A stretch of 64,000 nucleotides of DNA from an uncultured Christensenella sp. (lineage in GTDB: Bacteria; Bacillota; Clostridia; Christensenellales; UBA3700), in assembly GCA_910584635.1 (NCBI GenBank), contig CAJUBA010000004.1, positions 33,964-97,963 of the forward strand, given 5' to 3'. This document shows positions 17,767 to 26,996 of the stretch, piece after piece. A program made the position numbers and the translations under genes. The notes under the pieces were generated by a model. The model had not been told where the DNA came from and searched no databases. It saw only the letters and a program-made list of their open reading frames with translations. Within the stretch, counting starts at the first letter, position 1; every line of letters starts with the position of its first letter.

Positions 17767-19449
17767 TTGGCAAAAAGACAAAAACAACTTGAAGTTTCGT
17801 TTTTGGGCGGAGTGGGAGAAATAGGTAAAAATATGACCGCGTTGCAATACTCGGACGATATAATTATCGTCGATTGCGGTTCTTCCTTTCCGTCTTTCGA
17901 CGATACTCCCGGAATAGATTTGATACGACCCGATTTCTCGTTCATAAAAGACAATATCGAAAAAGTCAAAGGAATCGTAATCACGCACGGACACGAGGAT
18001 CATATAGGCGCGTTGCCTTATCTTCTCGAAGAATGCGGCAATATTCCCGTTTACGGTAGCGCGCTCGCTATCGCCCTTATAAAACACAAACTTACGGAAA
18101 AGAAACTTCCCATGCCCAAACTTCACGCGGTAAAGGGAGGCGACGTCAAACATATCGGTTTGTTTTCCGTGGAGTTCGTAAGCGTTACGCACTCGATACT
18201 CGGAGCGTTCGCGCTTTCCATATCTTACGGAACGGGCGTGGTATTCCACACGGGCGATTACAAAATCGACCATACTCCGATTGACGGCGAATGTATAGAT
18301 TTGGCTAGAATCGCGGCGATAGGCAACAAGGGCGTTACGCTCATGCTCGGCGAATCCACGAACGTGGAGAAGAAGGGTACTACGATTTCGGAAAGAGACG
18401 TAGGTATCACTTTGGAAAGGGTAATAGAAACAAACAGGGACAAGCGTATAATAATCGCTACGTTCGCTTCCAACGTAAACAGAGTTCAGCAAATTATCAA
18501 TATCTGCGAAAAAGTGGGCAGAAAAGTCGCGTTTGACGGCAGAAGTATGGTTAAAATATCCGAAATCGCGCAGGAACTGGATATGCTCAGTTGCAAGGAA
18601 AACACGCTTATTGACATAGAGGATATAAAGAGCGTGGAACCGTCCAAACTTTGCATAATATCCACGGGTTCGCAAGGCGAGCCTATGAGCGCTTTGACAA
18701 GGATGTCCAACGGCGAAGACAAAGACGTTATAATAGGCGACAACGACGTCGTCGTAATCTCTTCTCAACCGATACCGGGCAACGAAAAGGCGGTTTACGC
18801 TCTTATCAACAACCTTTATCGCAGGGATGCGAAAGTACTTTACGGGTCGCTTGAACAACTTCACGTTTCCGGACACGCCTGTCAGGACGAACTCAAACTT
18901 ATGCTTTCGCTCGTCAAGCCTAAGTATTTCATACCCGTACACGGAGAATACAGACATCTCAAAAAACATCAGGAACTCGCTTTGTCAATGGGCTTAGCCA
19001 AAGAAAATATAAAAATAGTAGACATAGGAAGCAGAGTCGCTGTGGGTAAAAAGTCTATACAGTTTATCGACGGAGTGGAAGCGGGCGAAGTTTACGTGGA
19101 CGGTTTCAGCAATGTCGACAGTCTTGTGCTTCAGGACAGAAAACAACTTATGACCGACGGCGTAGTAATAGTCTTGCTCAATATAAACGTTGCGGACAGA
19201 CAACTTATCTCTTTGGATATACTCACAAGAGGACTTATGTTCGACGAAGAGTTTTTGGAGAGCATAAAAGGGATAGTGGAAGACGTATTCAATTCGTCGA
19301 GTTATAAGGACGAAACGAGCAGAGGCGGATTGAAAAACAGCATAAGAAAGAAAGTGGCGAGAGTTATTCTCAACAAACTCAAACAAAAACCGATGATACT
19401 TCCCGTGCTTATCGAGCAGGTAAAGGAAGAGCGGACGGAAGAAGAATGA
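17767..19449 (+). CDS. rnj: Ribonuclease J
   Basis: Metallo-beta-lactamase/beta-CASP exo- and endoribonuclease central to mRNA decay and RNA processing in Firmicutes. The Zn motif H-x-H-x-D-H is at about residues 74-79 (THGHEDHIG), with further ligands in SVTHSILGA and HTGDYKID. The beta-CASP region and the C-terminal domain are present; 560 residues is the normal length. It starts with TTG at 17767, preceded by AAAGGAG. Only one RNase J is in the window, so J1 and J2 cannot be told apart. Its stop overlaps the trmR start (ATGA), coupling the two. Confidence 0.95.
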   Translation: MAKRQKQLEVSFLGGVGEIGKNMTALQYSDDIIIVDCGSSFPSFDDTPGIDLIRPDFSFIKDNIEKVKGIVITHGHEDHIGALPYLLEECGNIPVYGSALAIALIKHKLTEKKLPMPKLHAVKGGDVKHIGLFSVEFVSVTHSILGAFALSISYGTGVVFHTGDYKIDHTPIDGECIDLARIAAIGNKGVTLMLGESTNVEKKGTTISERDVGITLERVIETNRDKRIIIATFASNVNRVQQIINICEKVGRKVAFDGRSMVKISEIAQELDMLSCKENTLIDIEDIKSVEPSKLCIISTGSQGEPMSALTRMSNGEDKDVIIGDNDVVVISSQPIPGNEKAVYALINNLYRRDAKVLYGSLEQLHVSGHACQDELKLMLSLVKPKYFIPVHGEYRHLKKHQELALSMGLAKENIKIVDIGSRVAVGKKSIQFIDGVEAGEVYVDGFSNVDSLVLQDRKQLMTDGVVIVLLNINVADRQLISLDILTRGLMFDEEFLESIKGIVEDVFNSSSYKDETSRGGLKNSIRKKVARVILNKLKQKPMILPVLIEQVKEERTEEE

Positions 19450-20042
19450 CGGACAGACTTGAAATTCTCAAACAGGTACACGACGGCGCGAGAAAGGATT
19501 TTATAATGATACTTTCCGACGAATGCGAAGAGGTGCTGAAAGGACTTTTTGAGGAGAACAAACCCAAAAGAGTTTTGGAGATAGGGACTGCTATAGGATA
19601 TTCCTCTTCGATAATGGCGCTCGCGAGCGACTGCGTAATCGATACAATAGAAAAAGACGGGGAGAGAATAGAAAAAGCCAAAAGGCTTTGGAAATATCTC
19701 GGCGTGGAAGATAGAATAAATTGCCATCACGGCGACGCGGACGAATTGCTTGCAAGCGTAACTGAGGGAAAGACTTACGATTTCGTATTTCTCGACGGAG
19801 CGAAGTCGGCGTATAAAAGGCAACTTGAATTTTTGGAGCCTTATATAGAAAAAGGCGGAATAATTCTTTGCGACGACACACTCTATTTGGGATTGGTCAA
19901 GGGCGAAGAAAAAGTCCCGCACAAACACAGAACGATAGTCAACAATATGAGAAAATTTCTCGTATATTTGGAAGAATCGGGCAAATTCGATTATCGACTT
20001 ATAGAAAAGGCGAACGGAATTGCCATAGCGAGGAAAAGATGA
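19446..20042 (+). CDS. trmR: tRNA 5-hydroxyuridine methyltransferase
   Basis: 198-residue class I SAM methyltransferase of the catechol/caffeoyl-CoA O-methyltransferase group (VLEIGTAIGYSSSIMA; FVFLDGAK; ILCDDTLYLG). In Bacillus the equivalent YrrM/TrmR methylates 5-hydroxyuridine at tRNA position 34 to mo5U. The assignment is strengthened because the next gene, overlapping by ATGA, is a U32-family protein of the TrhP type, which makes the 5-hydroxyuridine substrate. The start also overlaps the RNase J stop, so three RNA-acting proteins form one tight unit. Confidence 0.85.
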   Translation: MTDRLEILKQVHDGARKDFIMILSDECEEVLKGLFEENKPKRVLEIGTAIGYSSSIMALASDCVIDTIEKDGERIEKAKRLWKYLGVEDRINCHHGDADELLASVTEGKTYDFVFLDGAKSAYKRQLEFLEPYIEKGGIILCDDTLYLGLVKGEEKVPHKHRTIVNNMRKFLVYLEESGKFDYRLIEKANGIAIARKR

Positions 20043-21277
20043 AAAGATTGGAACTGCTTGCGCCGGCAGGCGATATGGACAAACTCAAAACCGCGTTGCA
20101 TTTCGGCGCGGACGCGGTATACGTCGGCGGAAGTAAATTTTCATTGCGCGCCAACGCGAAAAACTTCGGAGAAAGCGAACTTGCCGAAGCGGTGGCGTAT
20201 ACTCACGGCAAGGGAAAGAAAATATATGTCGCAGCGAATGTGTTTGCAAACAACGAGGATTTCGACGGACTTAAAGAGTATTTTATATCCTTGAAAAAAA
20301 TAGGCGTTGACGCGGTTATTATCAGCGATCCGGGAGTTTTGGCGTTGTGCCGCGAAGTCGCTCCCGATTTGGAAATACACCTCTCCACGCAAGCCAATAC
20401 CACCAACAAGTATTCCGCTAAATTTTGGGCGGAGCAGGGCGTAAAAAGAATAGTGTTGGCGAGAGAAACGCCGATGAAAGACATATCTCAAATAAGAGAG
20501 TTTTTACCGCAAGACGCGGAGATAGAAGCGTTTGTACACGGAGCGATGTGCATAGCGTATTCGGGAAGATGTCTTTTGTCCAACGCGCTTACAGGCAGAT
20601 CTTCCAATAAAGGCGATTGCGTTCAGGCGTGCAGATGGGAGTACAGCATTGTCGAAACAAACAGAGGCGGACAGCCTTTGACAATAGGTCAGGAAGACAG
20701 AGGAACTTATATCCTAAACTCCAAAGACCTCAATATGATAGAGCATATCGGAGAACTTGCCGAAGCGGGCGTATACTCGCTGAAAATAGAAGGAAGAATG
20801 AAATCGCCTTATTACGTCGCTAGCGTAGTCAACGCGTACAGGCAGGCGATAGATCTGTATTATCAGTACGGAAAAGACGCGAAACTTCCGACGGCGCTGA
20901 CAGACGAGTTGTACAAAAACAGCCATCGCGAGTACACGACGGGATTTTATTTCGGCGAAAAAGATACCGTTTGTCTTCAAACGTCCCAACCTAAATGCGA
21001 CTACGAATTTATAGCGCAGGTAAAGGGTTACGACGACGAAAAAGGCATGCTTGCAATCGAGATGAGAAACAGATTCGCAGTCGGCGACGATTTGGAGATA
21101 CTTTCCGCAAACAGCGAATACGCGAACAGGATTTTGCATATAGAAAAAATGTACGATTGCGATATGCAACCCGTTGAGGACGCAAAACTGGTTCAGCAAC
21201 TGCTGTATATTCCTACCGATATAAAGTTGTCTGAAAGGGATATTTTGAGAAAGAAAAAACCTATTAAGCAATCATAA
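20039..21277 (+). CDS. trhP: U32-family tRNA uridine-34 hydroxylation protein
   Basis: 413-residue protein of the U32 family, once annotated as a collagenase-like peptidase. It opens with MKRLELLAPAGDMDKLKTAL and carries the conserved EAFVHGAMC(I)AYSGRCLLS segment and the Cys-containing NKGDCVQACRWEY stretch. TrhP proteins, with prephenate and iron-sulfur chemistry, hydroxylate U34 in tRNA. The start at 20039 overlaps the trmR stop; the frame is open further upstream, but that extension lies inside trmR. Only one TrhP gene is seen, whereas Bacillus has two (YrrN, YrrO). Confidence 0.87.
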   Translation: MKRLELLAPAGDMDKLKTALHFGADAVYVGGSKFSLRANAKNFGESELAEAVAYTHGKGKKIYVAANVFANNEDFDGLKEYFISLKKIGVDAVIISDPGVLALCREVAPDLEIHLSTQANTTNKYSAKFWAEQGVKRIVLARETPMKDISQIREFLPQDAEIEAFVHGAMCIAYSGRCLLSNALTGRSSNKGDCVQACRWEYSIVETNRGGQPLTIGQEDRGTYILNSKDLNMIEHIGELAEAGVYSLKIEGRMKSPYYVASVVNAYRQAIDLYYQYGKDAKLPTALTDELYKNSHREYTTGFYFGEKDTVCLQTSQPKCDYEFIAQVKGYDDEKGMLAIEMRNRFAVGDDLEILSANSEYANRILHIEKMYDCDMQPVEDAKLVQQLLYIPTDIKLSERDILRKKKPIKQS

Positions 21278-21327
21278 TAAGACGTAGAAGCAAAAGATAA
21301 GACGAAAGCAAGAAAGGGCATAGAGAA

Positions 21328-22587
21328 ATGAAAAAGACGGTATTGATTTTATATTCAGACAGGTACGATACCTCGGCAGTAGCGCTTAAAGAGTATCTCG
21401 AAGACGACGGAAAGTACGACGTCGTCGCGCTAAACGAGAGCAAGTACGATTCTATGAGACTGTTGAAGACTTACAACGGACTCTATAAATTCACATACAG
21501 AAAATCGCCCTTTTTCAACAACGTTATCGTCAATTTGCCTACCGCGGAAGTCAAAAGAAAGAAGGATAGCGACGGCAATATCGTCGCGTATAAGCCTAAT
21601 AGCGAAACTTTCCAAAGATGGAGAAAGTTTGACAATATCGCAATGAGATTCGACGCGGATTACGTAATTTGCACCAGTCAGTACACTATCAAAAAAGCGG
21701 TAATAGCCAAGGAAAAATACAGACTTAAAGGCAAGATATTCACATTGCTGACCGATTACGCGTTGCAGGATAATTTCGTAAATTTCGATTTGGACGGTTA
21801 CTTCGTGATTACAAAGCGTACGAAAGACGCGCTGGTTAAAAAAGGATTGGACGAAAGCAAAATTTATATTATCGATATGCCGCTGCCTACTCCCGCTCCG
21901 ATAAAGCGTACGAACGAAGAGATAAGAAAACAGTTTGATATTCGCAACGACCTTCCCATCGCGCTTATAGTCGGAGGCAGATACGGCTCCAAATACGTTT
22001 ACGACGCGCTTTTGAGCGTGTGCGACAGAGAGGAACTCAACTTGCTCGTTATGCTCGACGGCAATATTTCCGTGCAGAGAAAGTTCGAGCGTTGGAGCAA
22101 AAAAAATCCCGCGACCAACAACGTCTATTTCGTTCAGAGTTCAAGCGAACTTACGAGAGCGTATTTTATCGCCGATTACGTTATTTCCGCTCCTACCGCC
22201 GCGATTTGCTACGAAACGCTTTTGAGAAAAATACCGCTGATACTTATGGACGGCGCCAACAACGTGGAAAACAAAAACGCCAAGCATTTGATAGCCAACG
22301 GCTTTGCCTATTCGGGTATAAATAAAAAACGTATCGACAAGGCTTTCGAGGAAATCGATAAGGACAATTCGGTTTGGGCGGAGATTTGCGACAGGTATTT
22401 CAAAAATGACGGAGCCGAACAGTTCCTAAAATGTCTCGATATTATAGACGAGGGCAAAAACCCCAACGAAGAATATCTCAACAGAGTAGAGGTGTCCGAC
22501 GATAAGGAAATAAAAGAGCAGGAAGAAGGGACTGTTTTGATAGAAGAGAAAAAACGCAAAAAGAAATTCTTTTTCAAAAGGAAATAA
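21328..22587 (+). CDS. GT-B glycosyltransferase-like protein
   Basis: 419-residue cytoplasmic protein resembling MurG/UgtP-type (GT28-like) transferases. There is an N-terminal acceptor domain (VLILYSDRYDTSAVALKEYL; CTSQYTIKKAV; TDYALQDNFVNFDLDGYFV) and a C-terminal donor domain beginning LPIALIVGGRYGSKYVYDAL. The donor domain contains SAPTAAICYETLLRKIPLIL, the usual nucleotide-sugar clamp. Substrates could be a glycolipid or cell-wall precursor; nothing here decides it. The last about 35 residues are highly charged (EEKKRKKKFFFKRK) and could hold it at the membrane surface. It follows trhP after 50 nt. Confidence 0.7.
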   Translation: MKKTVLILYSDRYDTSAVALKEYLEDDGKYDVVALNESKYDSMRLLKTYNGLYKFTYRKSPFFNNVIVNLPTAEVKRKKDSDGNIVAYKPNSETFQRWRKFDNIAMRFDADYVICTSQYTIKKAVIAKEKYRLKGKIFTLLTDYALQDNFVNFDLDGYFVITKRTKDALVKKGLDESKIYIIDMPLPTPAPIKRTNEEIRKQFDIRNDLPIALIVGGRYGSKYVYDALLSVCDREELNLLVMLDGNISVQRKFERWSKKNPATNNVYFVQSSSELTRAYFIADYVISAPTAAICYETLLRKIPLILMDGANNVENKNAKHLIANGFAYSGINKKRIDKAFEEIDKDNSVWAEICDRYFKNDGAEQFLKCLDIIDEGKNPNEEYLNRVEVSDDKEIKEQEEGTVLIEEKKRKKKFFFKRK

Positions 22588-22598
22588 AGGAGATAAAA

Positions 22599-22886
22599 AT
22601 GGTAAAGCATATTGTGATGTATAAACTCAAAGATTCTTCTCTTGAAAACGCGCAAGCGCTCAAAGATAAATTTATATCGATGAAAGGAAAAATCGAAGTG
22701 TTGAAAGAAATCGACGCGGGAGTAGACGTTTTGAAATCCGCGAGAAGTTTCGACGTGGTATTGACGTGCGTTTTCGACAGTTTGGAAGATATGGAGATTT
22801 ACAAAAATCACGCGGTACATATTCCCGTTATGGAATACGTCAAAAGCGTCGTGGAAGTATCTCACAGCGTAGATTACGTTTTTTAA
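22599..22886 (+). CDS. Dabb-family (stress-response A/B barrel) protein
   Basis: 95-residue protein. The N-terminal VKHIVMYKLK strand, the central VDVLKSARSFDVVLTCVFDS segment and the final YKNHAVHIPVMEYVKSVVE block match the dimeric alpha/beta-barrel (Dabb) family, a ferredoxin-like fold with mostly unknown roles. It begins 11 nt after the glycosyltransferase stop with an AAAGGAG site, so the two are likely co-transcribed. Confidence 0.8.
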   Translation: MVKHIVMYKLKDSSLENAQALKDKFISMKGKIEVLKEIDAGVDVLKSARSFDVVLTCVFDSLEDMEIYKNHAVHIPVMEYVKSVVEVSHSVDYVF

Positions 22887-22931
22887 TGAAAATAAATCAA
22901 TATATTAAATATAGGAGAAAGGAGTGCTATT

Positions 22932-23426
22932 ATGACTAATATTCAAATCAAACTGTTGGACGGCAGAGTAATGAACGCCGCTCTTGACGAAACCAACGCG
23001 CCTATCACGGTTGCAAATTTTCTTAAACTTATCGACAACGGATTTTACAACGGACTTATCTTTCACAGAGTTATCCCTAATTTTATGATTCAAGGAGGCG
23101 GTATGGATCCTTCGCTTTGTCCGAAAGACGCGAAAACCATAAAGGGAGAATTCCGCGCCAACGGAGTAAACAATCCTATCGCGCACAGGACAGGTACGCT
23201 TTCTATGGCGAGAACAAACGTAATGGACAGCGCGTCTTCTCAGTTTTTCATCTGCGTTGAGGACTGTTCTTTTCTTGACGGACAGTACGCCGCTTTCGGC
23301 GAACTGACGGACGAGGAAAGCATTAAAGTAGCGATAGATATTTCAAAAGTAAAGACCGTGAGAGTAGGTTATTACGACGACGTTCCTTACGAGCCTATCG
23401 TTATTCAGTCTGTCGTTAGAGTGTAA
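22932..23426 (+). CDS. Cyclophilin-type peptidyl-prolyl isomerase
   Basis: 164-residue cytoplasmic cyclophilin catalysing cis-trans isomerisation of Xaa-Pro bonds. The catalytic-site segments are clear: GLIFHRVIPNFMIQGG (catalytic Arg), GTLSMART and SSQFFICVEDCSFLDGQYAAFG. The segment between them is slightly unusual (PKDAKTIKGEFRANG), as in many Clostridial cyclophilins. A double hairpin terminator follows. Confidence 0.92.
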   Translation: MTNIQIKLLDGRVMNAALDETNAPITVANFLKLIDNGFYNGLIFHRVIPNFMIQGGGMDPSLCPKDAKTIKGEFRANGVNNPIAHRTGTLSMARTNVMDSASSQFFICVEDCSFLDGQYAAFGELTDEESIKVAIDISKVKTVRVGYYDDVPYEPIVIQSVVRV

Positions 23427-23448
23427 TTAAAATATCAAAATACGAATA

Positions 23449-23510
23449 CGCCGACGTTTTGTCGGCGCGCAAAAACGCTCCCTTGTATTGTCGTACGGGG
23501 AGCGTTTTTA
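23449..23510. terminator. Two hairpins between convergent genes
   Basis: CGCCGAC...GTCGGCG (from 23449) is followed by AACGCTCCC...GGGGAGCGTT with A- and T-runs on either side (about 23471-23509). It can terminate from both directions, serving the cyclophilin gene and the convergent membrane-protein gene. Confidence 0.8.
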
Positions 23511-23574
23511 ATACCGCTTATATGAAAATATAGAATCTTTATTTTTGTATTGTTGTCGCAATTTTTTACTAAAA

Positions 23575-24111
23575 TCAATGGAGGTAAAGTTTTGTCGCAT
23601 TTTTGTCAAACAAAGAAAAGGATTTGCTTTTTATCGGCAAAGGACAGAGTATCCAGGCTACGCAGATTGAAATCGCGAATGCGTTGACGTCTATATTGCC
23701 TGCGAGTAGGAATAGTATTCCGTAGGAAAACAGTATCGACGTTATGCTCAGATACAGTCTTTTTGCAGGGCGGAATAGTATAATTGAAATCGCAACTATC
23801 CCCAAAGATACGGCAAGATAGGAGAATGCGAACCCGTCTACGAATTCGGATATGTTCAGCCAAAACGCCACAGTTATAGATATAGGGATTATTTCTATCA
23901 AATCGCCGATTGATATATCGACGTAAAGCGATAAGAATACAAACGCTACGGCTGTGAATATAAAGAGCAAGTAGTCGTTTTGAGAAATAAGCGACATAGC
24001 GTAAAATGCGCAGAATACTATCCATATTGCCGCGTTTCTTATAAATCCGTCAGGGTAAAATAACAAAGTCAACGCCAAATAAGCGACGCTTGACACAATC
24101 AGCAACTCCAT
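23575..24111 (-). CDS. Small polytopic membrane protein, unknown
   Basis: 178-residue very hydrophobic protein with about six membrane helices and short loops (for example SVAYLALTLLFY, FIFTAVAFVFLSLYV, FSYLAVSLGIVAISIILF). No motif that I recognise. It lies on the minus strand, divergent from the DUF512 gene and convergent with the cyclophilin gene, and appears monocistronic. Confidence 0.65.
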   Translation of the reverse strand: MELLIVSSVAYLALTLLFYPDGFIRNAAIWIVFCAFYAMSLISQNDYLLFIFTAVAFVFLSLYVDISIGDLIEIIPISITVAFWLNISEFVDGFAFSYLAVSLGIVAISIILFRPAKRLYLSITSILFSYGILFLLAGNIDVNAFAISICVAWILCPLPIKSKSFSLFDKNATKLYLH

Positions 24112-24162
24112 AAAGATGTTATGCGCATAATCTCGCTTGTTATGAATTGAGCGGACAAATAC

Positions 24163-24191
24163 TTTACATAATCGCTTTTATATTATATAAT
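24163..24191 (+). promoter_or_regulatory. Promoter of the DUF512-der operon
   Basis: TTTACA (24163-24168), 17-bp spacer, TATAAT (24186-24191), about 57 nt before the DUF512 start. Confidence 0.7.
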
Positions 24192-24247
24192 TTATAAAGG
24201 ATAAAGTCGGATGATTTTCGGCGGAGTTTTGAATTGGAAGTATTATT

Positions 24248-25570
24248 ATGGCAATTATTACCGCAATAGACAAAGGAAGCATTGGCGAGGAATTGGGGTT
24301 GGAAGTCGGCGACGAACTTCTCGGTTTCAACGGCGAAAAAATCATAGACGTACTCGATTACGTCTATTACGACTCGCAGGATTCTTTTGTTTTGAATATC
24401 AAGGCTAAGCAAGGCGACGTTGTAGACATAGAGATAGAAAAGGACGAAAACGAAACCTTGGGACTCACGCTTGACGAAAGCGCGCAATTGGAGCCTATGC
24501 GCTGCAAAAACAAATGTCTGTTTTGTTTCGTAGATCAGTTGCCAAAGGGTATGAGAGAGACGCTTTACGTCAAAGACGACGATTACAGACTTAGTTTTGT
24601 TAGCGGAAATTACGTTACTTTCAGCAATATCGGGCAGAAAGAACTCGATAGAATAGTAAAACTCGGTCTTTCTCCTCTCTACATTTCAGTTCACGCTTAC
24701 GATAGGGACGTCAAGACAAAACTCGTCAGCAATCCCGAATCGGCGAAAGTCTTCGAGAAAATGAAATTTCTCGCTTCGCATTCTATAAAAATGCACACTC
24801 AAATCGTGCTTTGCAAAGGATTGAACGACGGCGACGTTCTTGCTCAAACGCTCGAAGAATTGAGAAATCTTTATCCGCAAGTTCTATCCGTCGCTATTAT
24901 ACCGGTAGGATTGACCTGTCATAGAAACGGACTCTATCCGTTGGAACAGTTTGACGAAAGGTCCTCGCAAGAAGTAGTGCGACAGGTGGAGAAATTCAAC
25001 GAGAGTTGCGGCGGGGATTTCTGTTGGTGCAGCGACGAATTTTATATAAAAGCGGGACTTGAAATGCCCGATTATTCCAAGTACGGAGATTTCTCTCAGA
25101 TAGAAAACGGCGTGGGACTTTGCGCGGAGTTTTCCAATTCTTTCGATATGGCGCTGGAAAAAGCGGCGCCGAGCGACGCGGATTTGGAAATCGCGATAAT
25201 AACGGGACAGTCGTTCAAGAAAATACTTGCAGGGTTATGCGAAAACCTCAAAGAAAAGTTTCCCAACGTAAAGATAAGAATTTGCGATATATACAACGAC
25301 TTTTTCGGTAGAAGCATTACGGTATCGGGGTTGATTACGCCGACGGATATAATAAAGCAGGTAAAAGATATGCCGAAGTATTCGGTAATACCGTCTACGA
25401 TGCTCAGAGAGTTTACCGATACATTCCTTGACGGCTATACGGTCGAGGAACTGGAAAAAGCGATAAACAGTAAGATTTTGATTTCGCGCGGAGGAGAAAG
25501 TCTTGTGGGAATAATAAGCGAGTTGACGGCAGAGCGCGATAATACAAAGAAAAAGCGAGGTAATTTATGA
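24248..25570 (+). CDS. PDZ/radical-SAM DUF512 protein
   Basis: 440-residue protein with three parts. A PDZ-like N-terminus (about 1-65, GSIGEELGLEVGDELLGFNG) is followed by a radical-SAM-like domain with the Cys motif CKNKCLFCFVDQLPKGMR near residue 80, and then the DUF512 C-terminal region (ILISRGGESLVGI near the end). The family is common in Clostridia and Cyanobacteria, and its reaction is unknown. As usual it sits directly before der, here with an ATGA start-stop overlap, which points to a role linked to ribosome biogenesis or tRNA/rRNA modification. Confidence 0.88.
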   Translation: MAIITAIDKGSIGEELGLEVGDELLGFNGEKIIDVLDYVYYDSQDSFVLNIKAKQGDVVDIEIEKDENETLGLTLDESAQLEPMRCKNKCLFCFVDQLPKGMRETLYVKDDDYRLSFVSGNYVTFSNIGQKELDRIVKLGLSPLYISVHAYDRDVKTKLVSNPESAKVFEKMKFLASHSIKMHTQIVLCKGLNDGDVLAQTLEELRNLYPQVLSVAIIPVGLTCHRNGLYPLEQFDERSSQEVVRQVEKFNESCGGDFCWCSDEFYIKAGLEMPDYSKYGDFSQIENGVGLCAEFSNSFDMALEKAAPSDADLEIAIITGQSFKKILAGLCENLKEKFPNVKIRICDIYNDFFGRSITVSGLITPTDIIKQVKDMPKYSVIPSTMLREFTDTFLDGYTVEELEKAINSKILISRGGESLVGIISELTAERDNTKKKRGNL

Positions 25571-26880
25571 AACCTTTGATAGCGATAGTAGGAAGACCTA
25601 ACGTCGGCAAATCCACTCTTTTCAACAGAATAGTGGGAAAGAAAGTGAGCATTGTCGAAGATTTTGAGGGCGTAACCAGGGATCGACTGTACTGCGACGG
25701 AGAGTGGTGCGGTTGCAAGTTTACGCTCATCGATACGGGCGGTTTGGAAATAAAGAGCGAAGACAAGATGTGGCGACATATCCGCGAGCAGGCGAGGATT
25801 GCCGTGGAGATAGCCGACGCTATAATTTTTGTAGTCGACGGAAAAGCGGGAATAACCGCCAACGACAGCGAAGTCGCCGACTTTTTGCGTATGAGTAAAA
25901 AACCAGTTTGTATCGCGGTAAATAAACTCGACAACAACGAACAGGAAAACATATACGACTTTTATTCTTTAGGTATAGGCGACGTGGTGGGAGTTTCGGC
26001 GGAGCAGTCCAAAGGTATAGGAGATTTGCTTGACGTCGTAACGGAGAATTTGCCTAAGATTGACGGCGACGACGAAGAGGAAGTAATCAATATTGCGATA
26101 GTGGGAAAGCCGAACGCGGGAAAGAGTTCGCTTACCAATAAATTGCTAGGTTACGACAGAGTTATAGTCAGCGACGTAGCCGGCACAACAAGGGACGCGA
26201 TAGATACCGCATTTGAATGGGACGGAGTTAAGTACAATATAATAGATACCGCAGGCATACGCAAAAAAAGCGCCGTCGACGAGGGAATAGAACAGTATTC
26301 GGTAATGAGATCGCTCGCGGCTATAAGACGCGCCGACGTCGCGGTTATCGTTATAGATTCGGCGGAAGGCATGAGCGAACAGGACGTAAAGATTTGCGGT
26401 TACGTTCACGAACAGGGAAAGCCCTCTTTGATAGTTATGAATAAGTGGGACGCGGTGGAGAAAGACACTTTCACTATAAATACTTTCAACAAGAAGTTGC
26501 AGAACGAACTTAAATTCATGGATTATTTTTCGTCCGTTTATATTTCCGCTAAGACGGGGCAGAGAGTGGATAAAATTCTTTCCATGGCTAAGGAAGTATA
26601 CGACGAATCCAAAAGAAGAGTCCCAACCGGAGTGCTTAACGATATTATAGCGGACGCGATTATTGCGGTGGAACCTCCTTCGCACAACGGCAAAAGACTT
26701 AAAATATATTACGTTACGCAATCTAGCGTACAGCCTCCGACTTTCGTCTTTTTCGTAAACGATTCAAATCTCATGCACTTTTCTTACGAAAGGTATTTAG
26801 AAAATACTCTTCGAAAGACTTTTACATTCAAGGGTACGCCTATAAAACTTGTAGTGCGAAACCGCAAAGAAGAGAATTGA
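25567..26880 (+). CDS. der: Ribosome biogenesis GTPase Der (EngA)
   Basis: 437-residue tandem GTPase that helps assemble the 50S subunit. Domain 1 begins GRPNVGKSTLFNR (about 8-20) and domain 2 GKPNAGKSSLTNK (about 181-193). Both have DxxG motifs (DTGG, DTAG) and NKxD-type motifs (NKLD, NKWD). A KH-like C-terminal domain follows (about 355-437). Its start overlaps the DUF512 stop. Confidence 0.97.
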   Translation: MKPLIAIVGRPNVGKSTLFNRIVGKKVSIVEDFEGVTRDRLYCDGEWCGCKFTLIDTGGLEIKSEDKMWRHIREQARIAVEIADAIIFVVDGKAGITANDSEVADFLRMSKKPVCIAVNKLDNNEQENIYDFYSLGIGDVVGVSAEQSKGIGDLLDVVTENLPKIDGDDEEEVINIAIVGKPNAGKSSLTNKLLGYDRVIVSDVAGTTRDAIDTAFEWDGVKYNIIDTAGIRKKSAVDEGIEQYSVMRSLAAIRRADVAVIVIDSAEGMSEQDVKICGYVHEQGKPSLIVMNKWDAVEKDTFTINTFNKKLQNELKFMDYFSSVYISAKTGQRVDKILSMAKEVYDESKRRVPTGVLNDIIADAIIAVEPPSHNGKRLKIYYVTQSSVQPPTFVFFVNDSNLMHFSYERYLENTLRKTFTFKGTPIKLVVRNRKEEN

Positions 26881-26927
26881 CGCGACTTTACAAATTGTGG
26901 CAGACGCAGGCAATTTTCAAGAAAATG

Positions 26928-26956
26928 TTGCAAGCCATAATTAAATATGATAGAAT
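26928..26956 (+). promoter_or_regulatory. Promoter of the aminotransferase-hydrogenase group
   Basis: TTGCAA (26928-26933), 17-bp spacer, TAGAAT (26951-26956), 40 nt before the start at 26997. It probably serves the three genes up to the terminator at 30293. Confidence 0.65.
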
Positions 26957-26996
26957 AATAAAAGTAAATAAATATTAAAGATACGGAAGGTGAACA

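Noticed and set aside
17716..18969. 417-codon minus-strand frame over RNase J
   Set aside because: It lies opposite a clearly conserved RNase J and has no recognisable motif.
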